DNA of 17,339 nt from Methanospirillum hungatei (lineage in GTDB: Archaea; Halobacteriota; Methanomicrobia; Methanomicrobiales; Methanospirillaceae): the NCBI GenBank assembly GCA_003251955.1, contig QKDV01000234.1, positions 1-17,339 of the forward strand, written 5' to 3'. The notes below the pieces were generated by a model, which was given only the letters and a program-made list of their open reading frames with translations, did not search any database and was not told the DNA's origin. Every line of letters begins with the position of its first letter. The first letter of the stretch is position 1. Of this stretch, positions 8,917 through 15,582 are shown one piece after another. The position numbers were made by a program, and so were the translations under genes.

Positions 8917-9381
8917 TCAGGCCTCCTGCTCAGAGACGATCATCTCGATGTTGACGGTCTGCCGATCTTTTGGTGTTGCACGGCCCATTGCACGTGGCAT
9001 AAAACTCCGGCGGCGGATACCACGGTTTGCTGACACGTGAATGATCCGAAGTTTTTCAGTGTCAAGTCCGCTGTATTCAGCGTTCTTACGGACACTGTTA
9101 AAAAGCCGGAGGTAAACCTGGCTTGCCTTCTGTGGATAGCGTCCGCCATCCCAACCAACAAGACCACGCTTGTGGGCAACATTTCTGTTGAACCGCTTGA
9201 AGGGGATGGCCTTTTTCAGATCCACCACATCATGCAGGTATGCCTCAGCCTCTGCAAGGGATTTCCCCTTGACAAACCGGGCAATCTCAATTGCATGCTT
9301 GGGGGAGATCGGTGCCTCATTTACCCGGCCGCGAGCCAGATTGTCCCCTTCCACCTTGTTTGAATACTCGATTCTTCCCAT
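8917..9381 (-). CDS. rpl22: Large subunit ribosomal protein L22 (uL22)
   Basis: A 50S protein whose long loop lines the peptide exit tunnel. With the ATG at 9381 it has 154 residues ([18 protein letters not shown]). Two other in-frame starts exist: ATG at 9387 and GTG at 9390, the latter overlapping the S19 stop by four bases. I chose 9381 because archaeal L22 proteins begin with a short MAR-type lead-in to the YS motif, and GTGAT a few bases upstream can pair with 16S rRNA. Seen: [27 protein letters not shown], and the basic loop [21 protein letters not shown] at the C-terminus. Confidence 0.95.
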   Translation of the reverse strand: MGRIEYSNKVEGDNLARGRVNEAPISPKHAIEIARFVKGKSLAEAEAYLHDVVDLKKAIPFKRFNRNVAHKRGLVGWDGGRYPQKASQVYLRLFNSVRKNAEYSGLDTEKLRIIHVSANRGIRRRSFMPRAMGRATPKDRQTVNIEMIVSEQEA

Positions 9382-9386
9382 TCGCA

Positions 9387-9800
9387 TCACTTCAGTGGAA
9401 CGAACTTGCTCGACCGGGTTGCTCCGATACCGGCAGAACCGTGAGAGACTTTCCTTCTTGTCAGAGCGAATTCGCCAAGGTAATGGAATACTGATTCAGG
9501 CTGAATCTCAACCTTTACAAACTCCTTACCGTTATAAATCTCAATCTCACGTCCGATCATCTCTGGGAGAATGATCATGTCACGGACATGGGTCTTGACC
9601 CTGGCGCCACCCTTTCGCAGATCAGCAAGGAATTTATCCTCGCTGATGGTCCATCCACGAAGAACCTTCCGGCGTGCCCGGGAGGGCATAACCGGAAGCA
9701 GTTCCTCAATGCTCATGGCTTTGAGCGCCTCGGCATTGAATCCATGGTATGTGAACTCCTCCTTTCGCCTTGGCAGCTTCTTCTGTATCTTCTTTGCCAT
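9387..9800 (-). CDS. rps19: Small subunit ribosomal protein S19 (uS19)
   Basis: A 30S head protein near the A-site that bridges to the 50S subunit. The product has 137 residues, the archaeal/eukaryotic S19/S15 form with an extended N-terminus ([42 protein letters not shown]). The S19 core holds [32 protein letters not shown] and the end [32 protein letters not shown], the signature region. It follows L2 after four bases. The L22 start region overlaps or nearly touches its stop. Confidence 0.97.
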   Translation of the reverse strand: MAKKIQKKLPRRKEEFTYHGFNAEALKAMSIEELLPVMPSRARRKVLRGWTISEDKFLADLRKGGARVKTHVRDMIILPEMIGREIEIYNGKEFVKVEIQPESVFHYLGEFALTRRKVSHGSAGIGATRSSKFVPLK

Positions 9801-9804
9801 CCGG

Positions 9805-10518
9805 TTACCTCCTACCGCCTGTACGGCGTGCAGCTATGTGCCCTACCTTGCGGCCCGGGGATGTTCCACGGCTCACTGTCTTTGGTCTGCCGGCGTGCTG
9901 ATGTCCTCCACCACCGAATGGGTGATCGATGACGTTCATAGCCTCACCTCTGACCCGTGGCCAGTTGCTTGCGGTATTCTTCATCTTGTGATATTTCTTA
10001 CCGGCCTTGACGAACGGCTTCTCGCTGCGACCGCCACCTGCGACAACACCAACTGTTGCACGGCACTGGCCGTTGAACCACTTGGTCTTTCCGCTTGGCA
10101 TCCGGACTGCAACCCGGCCATCCATCTTGTCGGTGATCAATGCTTGAACACCGCCTGCACGGACGAACTTACCACCATCGTTTGGTCTGGCTTCGATATT
10201 GCAGATGTATGAACCGGTTGGAATTGCAGACATCGGGAGTGTGTTTCCGTTCTTGTATGCAACATCAGAACCCCAGGACATTGTGTCCCCAATTCCAAGG
10301 CCTTCCGGAACTAGAACGTACTTCTTCTCACTACCCTCAACCTCGACCTTGGCAATTGGAGTATGCCTGGCCGGATCATGCTCAATATCAATAATAACCG
10401 CGTTAACCGTGTTGTCATTGCGTCCAAGGTGGCGCAGGGCTGCCTTGTACCGGTGTGACGGTGCACGGTAGGTTGATCCTCCGTGTCCACGGCTCTGTGT
10501 TGTGATTCGATGTCCCAT
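9805..10518 (-). CDS. rpl2: Large subunit ribosomal protein L2 (uL2)
   Basis: A highly conserved 50S protein needed for subunit association and for the peptidyl transferase region. The product has 237 residues. Seen: MGHRITTQSRGHGGSTYRAPSHRYKAALRH at the N-terminus (archaeal pattern), the SH3-like core with VPEGLGIGDTM (70-80), and the C-terminal loop DHPFGGGGHQHAGRPKTVSRG (198-218), which reaches towards the catalytic centre and includes conserved histidines. The very C-terminus is basic (GRKVGHIAARRTGGRR). It is 11 bases downstream of L23. Confidence 0.98.
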   Translation of the reverse strand: MGHRITTQSRGHGGSTYRAPSHRYKAALRHLGRNDNTVNAVIIDIEHDPARHTPIAKVEVEGSEKKYVLVPEGLGIGDTMSWGSDVAYKNGNTLPMSAIPTGSYICNIEARPNDGGKFVRAGGVQALITDKMDGRVAVRMPSGKTKWFNGQCRATVGVVAGGGRSEKPFVKAGKKYHKMKNTASNWPRVRGEAMNVIDHPFGGGGHQHAGRPKTVSRGTSPGRKVGHIAARRTGGRR

Positions 10519-10529
10519 CTTACACCACC

Positions 10530-10778
10530 TTACATTATGCCGAGACGGCTGAGGATCTCCTCTGCGGCCTTCTCATTAGTAAATCCGATGATGGCTTTCT
10601 TTTCACCTTTGGTGGTCATCATCGTCCTCACTGAGGTGACCTGCTGGCCGAACATCTTCTCGACCGCCTTCTTGATCTCTGGTTTTGTTGCGTTGCGATC
10701 TACAACAAACTGGAGTTTGCTCTCGTTCTCTACCCCGTAGGTTGCCTTTTCAGTTGCATGCGGGTACTTCAGAACCAT
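10530..10778 (-). CDS. rpl23: Large subunit ribosomal protein L23 (uL23)
   Basis: A 50S protein at the rim of the peptide exit tunnel and the main docking site for SRP and the translocon. The product has 82 residues, the compact archaeal form without the bacterial loop extension. Seen: YPHATEKATYGVENESKLQF (5-24), DRNATKPEIKKAVEKMFGQQ and VTSVRTMMTTKGEKKAIIGF, matching the L23/L25 family. The ATG overlaps the L4 stop by one base (TAATG). Confidence 0.97.
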   Translation of the reverse strand: MVLKYPHATEKATYGVENESKLQFVVDRNATKPEIKKAVEKMFGQQVTSVRTMMTTKGEKKAIIGFTNEKAAEEILSRLGIM

Positions 10779-11527
10779 TATTGTTCACCCCCGAGTCTGA
10801 CGATTGCATCTTCGGTCCAGACAGTAAGCCGTGCAGACTGGGTTCCTGGAGCGAGGAGTTCAACATTCAGACTGTTAACCGGGCAGACGTCAACACCTGC
10901 AAGGTTGCGTGCTGCACGCAGAGGCTCACTTCCGGTAACGATGAGCAGGCTCTTGCGCTGCTTGTACCGGCGTCCACGCATCTTTCCGCGACCTGCACGG
11001 ACCTTGCGTGATCCTTCAGCCTTGAGAATATCGTTGTAAACACCGATTGCACGCAGGGCTGCGATAACATCCTTGGTCTTCCCAAGAGACTCAAACTCAT
11101 TGGAGAGAACAAACGGAAGAGAACCTTCAAAGACATGACCGCGGGACTTGACAAGATCTTCGCTGATGGTTGCTGCAATTGCTGAACCGAGAGCTTTTCT
11201 TCTCTCCTTGCGGTTGATGTCGCGGGTCAGGACTTTCTGGACTACAGGCGGATGAGCCTCACGACCACCCTTTGCCTGGGGAACCTTTGCAGCCCGTGAG
11301 CTGTTCTTCAGACGGGGAACATGTGATGCACCACGACCACTACCCCAGCCTACGGCTGATTTAGTGATTCCTGCATAAACATACGCTCCATGGGGTTGGT
11401 ACCGGTGACTCTGGATTGAGATTACCGCCTTCTTAATGAGATCAGGACGATATTCGGATGCAAAGACTGCCGGGAGTTCGATCTCGTGATCAACCGAACC
11501 TGATAATGATAAAACCTGTGCTTTCAT
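10778..11527 (-). CDS. rpl4: Large subunit ribosomal protein L4 (uL4)
   Basis: A 50S protein with a long loop in the exit tunnel; in bacteria L4 represses the S10 operon. The product has 249 residues, as expected for archaea. The loop region is visible at about 44-95 (QPHGAYVYAGITKSAVGWGSGRGASHVPRLKNSSRAAKVPQAKGG in parts), followed by NRKERRKALGSAIAATI (105-121). The C-terminal block AGRGKMRGRRYKQRKSLLIV is typical for archaeal/eukaryotic L4. It lies five bases after L3 and overlaps L23 by one base. Confidence 0.97.
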   Translation of the reverse strand: MKAQVLSLSGSVDHEIELPAVFASEYRPDLIKKAVISIQSHRYQPHGAYVYAGITKSAVGWGSGRGASHVPRLKNSSRAAKVPQAKGGREAHPPVVQKVLTRDINRKERRKALGSAIAATISEDLVKSRGHVFEGSLPFVLSNEFESLGKTKDVIAALRAIGVYNDILKAEGSRKVRAGRGKMRGRRYKQRKSLLIVTGSEPLRAARNLAGVDVCPVNSLNVELLAPGTQSARLTVWTEDAIVRLGGEQ

Positions 11528-11532
11528 CTAAC

Positions 11533-12546
11533 TCACCCCTGCTTGCTCTGCTGGCTCACGTGTTCAACCACTGGTTCACGAACCTTGTGCTCACCCTGGC
11601 GGATTGCGTGTCTGATTCTTACAAGACGCTTGCACGGGCCCGGGAGTGAACCCTTGATGAGAATATACCTGCTTCGGACTTCACCGTAGTGCAGGAATCC
11701 ACCTTCAGGAGTTACATCAGCGCCATCTTCGCCGATCCGGATGAGGCGCTTGTTGTATTCAGTCCGCTGCTGGTATCCCATCTGACCCATCATTGGAACC
11801 TGCCACCGTACATGGTGCGGAGTCCATGGTCCGAGGGTTCCGACATGGCGTTCTTTGCCACCACGTGAGTGCTTGCGTTTACGGAGGTGAACTCCCCAGC
11901 GCTTGACCGGACCCTGAGTACCCTTTCCTTTGGTGATTGCAGTAACATCGGTGTACTGACCGACCTGGAACATGCCACGGATGTCAACATCCTTGCCAAG
12001 CATTCCGACAGCAAAGTCGAACCGCTCTGCCATGCTTCCTCCACCGATTCTTGTCTCCATAAGGTCAGGAACCTTCTTTGGAACTCCGGTGAGAAGAGCT
12101 GGCAGGGTATAAGTTATGGCAACAACGTCGACAATTTTTCCTGCTTCAATTGCCTCGCGAATCTTCTTTTCAGCCTCATCGCGCTTATAATTCTTTGGCA
12201 ACTTGATTCTGCGTCCAAGGTCAGACTCAAAGTTCTCTGCCCAGATCTCGGTCATTGGGTGCTGACCGTAGGTATCTTTGCGGTATACACGGATTGCAGC
12301 AACCTTCATGTCAGGTACTTCAACAACCGTGACAGGAACCATGATGTCCTTGCCTTCATTTGGACTTTTTACATGGTCATCGACCATGATGACATGGGTC
12401 ATTCCAACCTTATATCCGGCAAAACCCTGGAGCGCTGGCTCTCCTTCATATGCGGGCCATGCATGATATTTCGGTACCTGGCTCTTCGCCCGTTTTCTTG
12501 GGCTGAATGCCAGGGAACCCATGCGGGGTCTGTGTACGTTTGGCAT
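11533..12546 (-). CDS. rpl3: Large subunit ribosomal protein L3 (uL3), first gene of the cluster
   Basis: One of the first proteins to assemble on 23S rRNA, close to the peptidyl transferase centre. The product has 337 residues. Seen: the archaeal/eukaryotic N-terminus [21 protein letters not shown] (5-25), [12 protein letters not shown] (41-52) and the conserved basic block [44 protein letters not shown] (208-251). As the most upstream gene of the run, with 513 bases of gene-poor sequence before it, it probably carries the operon promoter. The ribosome binding site is weak (GGACTGAT just ahead of ATG). Confidence 0.97.
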   Translation of the reverse strand: MPNVHRPRMGSLAFSPRKRAKSQVPKYHAWPAYEGEPALQGFAGYKVGMTHVIMVDDHVKSPNEGKDIMVPVTVVEVPDMKVAAIRVYRKDTYGQHPMTEIWAENFESDLGRRIKLPKNYKRDEAEKKIREAIEAGKIVDVVAITYTLPALLTGVPKKVPDLMETRIGGGSMAERFDFAVGMLGKDVDIRGMFQVGQYTDVTAITKGKGTQGPVKRWGVHLRKRKHSRGGKERHVGTLGPWTPHHVRWQVPMMGQMGYQQRTEYNKRLIRIGEDGADVTPEGGFLHYGEVRSRYILIKGSLPGPCKRLVRIRHAIRQGEHKVREPVVEHVSQQSKQG

Positions 12547-12970
12547 TTTTCAATCAGTCCTTCTGTCTGTATCAGATCATTTCCAGCACTTCTGCCAGAA
12601 TGATAGTCGATGCAGGATCAGAGACACGAAGTATAACCTACAGCAGAAGCTGCATATTGCGAAACTTCTACTGAACGAACATTCAGACCTGCCTCTCCCC
12701 ACACCACCAAGGTACCAAAGGTCATACGCGCCCTCTTTTTTCAGGGTGCCAGAACAAATTCCTCGGCGTGTAGTCAGGCAGTCAGATGTAATGCGTTCAA
12801 ATACCGGTCTCTCGTAAGATGCGTGAAATTCTGGCTTAACCTGTGATCACTCACAGATTATGGGCCGCATCGTCCACCCTTGCCGAAATCACATCCCACT
12901 ATATCAGCCCATTGCGATGAACGCAATCCTGTCACTCCGCAGAAATGTCATTTTTCTACGAATTGACCAT

Positions 12971-12980
12971 CAAATATACT
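12971..12980 (-). promoter_or_regulatory. Candidate TATA box for the L3 ribosomal protein operon
   Basis: Read on the minus strand the sequence is AGTATATTTG, the most TATA-like stretch in the gap upstream of L3. It lies about 425 bases from the L3 start, so it would imply a leader of roughly 400 bases. It overlaps one arm of the TACTGG/CCAGTA inverted repeat. Weaker alternatives closer to the gene are TGATATAGTG (about 12900-12909) and GGTTATACTT (12629-12638). The choice between them is not settled by sequence alone. Confidence 0.25.
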
Positions 12981-13020
12981 GGAACATAAAAGTGCCAGTA
13001 GATTCAGGCTTCATACATAT

Positions 13021-13033
13021 GAGAGAAAAAGAG
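13021..13033 (-). terminator. Probable T-run terminator of tfx
   Basis: On the minus strand this reads CTCTTTTTCTCTC, a pyrimidine tract about 27-39 bases after the tfx stop codon. Archaeal RNA polymerase commonly terminates at oligo-T tracts without needing a hairpin, and none is seen here. It would separate the tfx transcript from the ribosomal protein operon on the same strand. Confidence 0.4.
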
Positions 13034-13059
13034 TAATAAATGTATTGATATGAGAGAGT

Positions 13060-13464
13060 TTACTCGAAATAGAGGTCCCCATCATCCTTGATATAGACGT
13101 CTATTGGATTTCTCACATATCGTGATCGATTCTTTTCAGGGATTTCATCACGAATTCTGTTCATAAGCTGAACTGTATCATACTTGACCTTGATACCAAT
13201 TTTTTCTGCCTCATCAAATATCTGTTGAACAGACTCAAGCAGATCCTGACCTTTCCCAATCGTACAGAGATGGCGTGAATCCAGACTATGGAAGAATTCA
13301 ATAGTCTCTCTCGCACGCTTGATATTCTCCATCGCAGATTTCTCAATAGTGCAGACATTAGCCTTTGATGTATTGATGATATCAGCAATCTGTTGTTGAG
13401 TCAGGCCTGACTTCCGGTATCTTAAAACCTCTTTCTGTCGGTCGGTCAGTAGCCCTTCTTTCAT
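13060..13464 (-). CDS. tfx: Tfx-family DNA-binding transcriptional regulator
   Basis: The 134-residue product resembles Tfx, an archaeal DNA-binding protein first described in Methanothermobacter as binding near the fmdECB (molybdenum formylmethanofuran dehydrogenase) promoter. Seen: an N-terminal helix-turn-helix of the sigma-4/LuxR type (LTDRQKEVLRYRKSGLTQQQIADIINTSKANVCTIEKSAMENIKRA, about 6-51, recognition helix near 32-42) and a C-terminal domain (about 60-134) with LCTIGKGQDLLESVQQIFDEAEKIGIKVKYD, as in Tfx. Length fits the family. The gene is divergent from mtd, 208 bases apart. No ribosome binding site precedes the ATG and a TATA element is centred about 25 bases upstream, so the message is probably leaderless. 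The target here is unknown; mtd is an obvious candidate. Confidence 0.85.
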   Translation of the reverse strand: MKEGLLTDRQKEVLRYRKSGLTQQQIADIINTSKANVCTIEKSAMENIKRARETIEFFHSLDSRHLCTIGKGQDLLESVQQIFDEAEKIGIKVKYDTVQLMNRIRDEIPEKNRSRYVRNPIDVYIKDDGDLYFE

Positions 13465-13483
13465 ACTTATGAATAAGATTGAG

Positions 13484-13493
13484 ATAATTTAAA
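13484..13493 (-). promoter_or_regulatory. TATA box of tfx, suggesting a leaderless transcript
   Basis: On the minus strand this reads TTTAAATTAT, preceded by the A-rich GAAAACAG as a possible BRE. Its centre is about 25 bases upstream of the tfx ATG, which is the normal archaeal distance from TATA to transcription start. Transcription would therefore begin at or within a few bases of the start codon. Confidence 0.6.
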
Positions 13494-13580
13494 CTGTTTT
13501 CGTTAACAATGCACATTTTATCTATTTTATGATGAGTTTGTTCAGAAAAAATACCAGAGTCGATGAGTAATGCACTTTGC

Positions 13581-13644
13581 TAATTTTATTACATTATAAA
13601 CTCCCAAAAAACGATTTCACAACCTTTATTATGATATTTATCAT
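13581..13644 (+). promoter_or_regulatory. mtd promoter region with palindrome ATGATA-TT-TATCAT
   Basis: Two TATA-like elements face mtd: ATTATAAAC at 13593-13601 and CTTTATTATG at 13624-13633. The second would place the transcription start near 13653 and give a leader of about 20 bases. A perfect 14-base palindrome, ATGATATTTATCAT, lies at 13631-13644, just downstream of that element, a typical place for an archaeal repressor or activator to bind. The same 208-base interval holds the tfx promoter on the other strand. Confidence 0.5.
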
Positions 13645-13662
13645 AGTATCGTTGAACACACA

Positions 13663-13668
13663 GAGGTG
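13663..13668 (+). promoter_or_regulatory. Ribosome binding site of mtd
   Basis: GAGGTG lies four bases before the ATG at 13673 and is complementary to the 3' end of 16S rRNA. It decides the start: the reading frame is open for 32 codons further upstream, but that part is AT-rich promoter sequence with no ribosome binding site. Confidence 0.75.
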
Positions 13669-13672
13669 TGCA

Positions 13673-14515
13673 ATGGTAGTAAAAGTAGGAATTGCAAAAC
13701 TTGGAAATATTGCAAGCGGCGTCATGGCAGAACTTCTCCTCGATGAGAGGGCAGACCGTGAAGATATGCAGACCTTTATGGCCACCTCGGGGACCAAACT
13801 CCAGCCAGAAGATATCGACCGTGTTGTCTCAAACATGAAGGCATGGGGTCCGGACTTCTGTGTTGTTGTTTCTCCAAACGGAGTTCTCCCAGGACCAAAA
13901 GGAGCACGCGAGGCACTCGCTGCAGCAGGCATTCCCTGTGTTGTCATCACCGACGACATCACCTCCAAGAAGGAAGAGTGGGAAGCACTCAAGGCAAGCG
14001 AATTCGGATACATCATCATGAAGGCTGACTCCATGATAGGTGCACGCCGCGAATTCCTTGACCCCATCGAGATGGCAGACTTCAACGGGAACCTTGTCAA
14101 GGTCCTCTCAATCACCGGTGCATTCCGCAAACTTCAGGTGGCTCTTGATGAAGTCATCGACCAGGTCAAGGCAGGAAAGAAGGGCAAGGACCTCGCACTG
14201 CCAAAGATTGTAATGACTTCTGACAAGGCTGTCGAGGGCGAATTCAGCAACCCCTACGCCTATGCAAAAGCACGGGCAGCATACGAGATATCCGCAGCTG
14301 TTGCAGGAGTCAATGTCAAGGGCTGCTTCATGACCAAGGGCTTTGAGAACTACACTCCAATCGTCTGCTCTGCACACGAGATGATGCGCCAGGCCGCATT
14401 CCTTTGTGATGAGGCACGTGAGATGGAGAAGGCAACCGACGCCGTCATCCGCAAGCCACACAAGAACGACGGAACCCGCGTTGCAAAGAAGACCCTCATC
14501 AGCAAGCCTGAATAA
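13673..14515 (+). CDS. mtd: F420-dependent methylenetetrahydromethanopterin dehydrogenase
   Basis: Catalyses the reversible reduction of methenyl-H4MPT to methylene-H4MPT with reduced coenzyme F420 in the cytoplasm, a central step of CO2 reduction to methane. The product has 280 residues, the usual Mtd length. Seen: the N-terminus [30 protein letters not shown] (2-31), [45 protein letters not shown] and the ITDDITSK block, followed by [38 protein letters not shown], all close to known Mtd. Start chosen by the GAGGTG site. Codons favour C-ending forms (GAC, ATC, CTC), consistent with high expression, in contrast to tfx and the GalT-like gene. A T-run terminator follows. It is a single gene, divergent from tfx and convergent with the GalT-like gene. 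Confidence 0.97.
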   Translation: MVVKVGIAKLGNIASGVMAELLLDERADREDMQTFMATSGTKLQPEDIDRVVSNMKAWGPDFCVVVSPNGVLPGPKGAREALAAAGIPCVVITDDITSKKEEWEALKASEFGYIIMKADSMIGARREFLDPIEMADFNGNLVKVLSITGAFRKLQVALDEVIDQVKAGKKGKDLALPKIVMTSDKAVEGEFSNPYAYAKARAAYEISAAVAGVNVKGCFMTKGFENYTPIVCSAHEMMRQAAFLCDEAREMEKATDAVIRKPHKNDGTRVAKKTLISKPE

Positions 14516-14534
14516 TCGGCTCTTCTCATTTCAA

Positions 14535-14541
14535 TTTTTTT
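14535..14541 (+). terminator. Oligo-T terminator of mtd
   Basis: Seven consecutive T residues, followed by TCTCTTTCC, begin 19 bases after the mtd stop codon. This is a normal archaeal intrinsic termination signal. I see no strong hairpin ahead of it. Confidence 0.6.
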
Positions 14542-14571
14542 CTCTTTCCTGTGATGAATCGTCAGACAGAA

Positions 14572-14739
14572 CTAATTCTTCAGTGATTCTCTCCAGGTTT
14601 CTGCCAGATCTTCAGGAAGGGTAAGAATCACTGGTTCCAGGTGTAGCCGTTCCATAAAAGCAGTATCTGATGTTGAGAGAGGGTTCGGGTTAATGCGCGA
14701 TATGAGTGAACACAAAACGCGGAGAAGTGACCACGGTCC
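14572..14739 (-). other. Out-of-frame conserved C-terminus of the GalT-like gene
   Basis: A frame shifted relative to the GalT-like ORF is open here from just after a TGATGA (14740-14745) to a TAG at 14572-14574. It reads RVLCSLISRINPNPLSTSDT then AFMERLHLEPVILTLPEDLAETWRESLKN. The FMERLHLEP element followed by an LPEDL-type end is how I recall related GalT-like proteins ending. The in-frame end of the ORF (LLLWNGYTWNQ) has no such character. The total span from the ATG is 935 bases, so one extra base, one missing base in the sequence, or a -1 ribosomal shift between about 14700 and 14739 would give a 311-residue protein. Confidence 0.65.
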
Positions 14740-15506
14740 TCATCACGTCCGAAGAAGATTGCCATATTGAACGCACTTGTTCCTAGTTCTTTGTAAAACT
14801 TAAGAATTGTTATCAGGTCAACTGCAAAATCCTCAATTACCCTACTAAACTCCTGAAGGGTTGTAAGAGGTAGAAGACACCGGATCTCCCGTTCACCAAT
14901 CGGAACCGGATTTGCATACCAGAATAGCCGGGTACCTGAAAGATCCCGCATATTCTGCAATTCAAACTCCCTAACCTGTTCGAAATACCTCTTCCCATAC
15001 AATTCCGAATATTTTGCCCCTGCAGAGAGATAGTGAGCGGGTAGTGTATCAGGACAGTGATCACATAATCCCTGAAGATGGGGATGAGGAAGTGAAGCTC
15101 CTGCAGATGGGAGATAATTCCAATTGATTGATACATACCCGGTCTGATCTTTTAGAGCATTTATCTGTCCAAGGAGGGCATCTTCAATCTGCTTTGGAGT
15201 AAACTTCAGAGGAGTGTGCTCATGTGTTATTGCGGTTACTACATGGTAAGCTGCAAACGGGTATAGATTTGGAAAGGTGACACTTTCACCAATATTAATC
15301 CGTTTTCCATCAGGAAATACTGGAGTCACCTTATTAATCAGAGCCGGACAGAATGGACAGCCCTCACGGTCATAGGAAGGGGTATATTCACCACCAATAC
15401 CTCTTTTAAGACGTTCCGGGCAGATTCTGGTCTTAAGTTCTGTCAGTTCCTCAGTACGGTATTCGATAAAGCCGCTTGCGTGCTCTGTTTTAAAAGAGGT
15501 AAACAT
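14628..15506 (-). CDS. GalT-like nucleotidyltransferase (HIT superfamily), probably frameshifted near its 3' end
   Basis: Related to galactose-1-phosphate uridylyltransferase, which transfers a nucleotide between UDP-sugar and sugar-1-phosphate through a histidine intermediate. The ORF gives 292 residues. Seen: a zinc-type CPFC (50-53), FPNLYPF (79-84 region), NWNYLPSAGASLPHPHLQ (128-145) with the catalytic HPH motif of GalT, and WYANPVPIGEREIRCLLP in the second half. The precise substrate cannot be told; it may be a sugar nucleotide other than UDP-glucose/galactose. The last roughly 25 residues do not look like the family, whereas another frame does (see 14572-14739), so this is either a damaged gene, a sequencing error, or a shifted gene. 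It is 74 bases downstream of mer but has its own TATA box. Confidence 0.8.
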   Translation of the reverse strand: MFTSFKTEHASGFIEYRTEELTELKTRICPERLKRGIGGEYTPSYDREGCPFCPALINKVTPVFPDGKRINIGESVTFPNLYPFAAYHVVTAITHEHTPLKFTPKQIEDALLGQINALKDQTGYVSINWNYLPSAGASLPHPHLQGLCDHCPDTLPAHYLSAGAKYSELYGKRYFEQVREFELQNMRDLSGTRLFWYANPVPIGEREIRCLLPLTTLQEFSRVIEDFAVDLITILKFYKELGTSAFNMAIFFGRDEDRGHFSAFCVHSYRALTRTLSQHQILLLWNGYTWNQ

Positions 15507-15512
15507 CTGCCT

Positions 15513-15533
15513 GCCCTACTCCTCACGTAGGGC
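15513..15533 (-). promoter_or_regulatory. Perfect 7-bp inverted repeat at the GalT-like gene promoter (possible operator)
   Basis: The arms GCCCTAC and GTAGGGC are separated by seven bases (15520-15526). The element lies between the TATA box (15541-15550) and the start codon (15504-15506) and should span the transcription start, a classic place for an archaeal repressor. If transcription starts upstream of it, it could instead form a hairpin in the leader, with GAGG in the loop. I do not recognise the binding protein. Confidence 0.5.
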
Positions 15534-15540
15534 ATTTTAC

Positions 15541-15550
15541 TATAAATATG
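15541..15550 (-). promoter_or_regulatory. TATA box of the GalT-like gene
   Basis: On the minus strand this reads CATATTTATA, a good archaeal TATA element. Its centre is about 40 bases upstream of the ATG, predicting a transcription start near 15519 and a short leader of about a dozen bases. It indicates that this gene can be transcribed separately from mer. Confidence 0.55.
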
Positions 15551-15555
15551 AACCG

Positions 15556-15582
15556 AAAAAAGGGGATTTGAGTGTTGCGCTC
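15556..15582 (-). terminator. Terminator of mer
   Basis: On the minus strand a small inverted repeat (GAGCG/CACTC with one G-U pair, 15570-15582), overlapping the mer stop codon, is followed by CCCC and six T residues (15561-15556). The T-run is the main signal. Transcription of mer would end just before the TATA box of the GalT-like gene. Confidence 0.45.

Larger units (their letters stand above)
12547..13059. other. Gene-poor stretch upstream of the ribosomal protein cluster; probable promoter and leader
   Basis: This 513-base gap lies between the end of tfx and the L3 start; both flanking genes run on the minus strand. I found no ORF I can support. The best minus-strand candidate is a 35-codon frame (12618-12725). 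Short inverted repeats occur at 12641-12652 (CAGC/GCTG), 12671-12686 (CTGAA/TTCAG), 12728-12749 (7-bp arms with one G-U pair), 12841-12856 (CTGTGA/TCACAG) and 12977-13000 (TACTGG/CCAGTA). Some of these are expected by chance in 500 bases. I infer that the stretch contains the L3 operon promoter and possibly a long structured leader, but cannot fix the transcription start. Confidence 0.5.

Noticed and set aside
11869..12603. 244-codon plus-strand frame opposite L3
   Set aside because: Long but fully antisense to L3, starting inside it; composition looks like a complementary-strand artefact.
12618..12725. 35-codon minus-strand frame in the gap upstream of L3, with GAGGG ahead of ATG
   Set aside because: Too short to distinguish from chance, no recognisable sequence, and it crosses a predicted inverted repeat region. 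Conservation in relatives would be needed to revive it.
13594..14130. 178-codon minus-strand frame opposite mtd
   Set aside because: Antisense to mtd, which is unmistakable; the frame is open because mtd has biased codon use.
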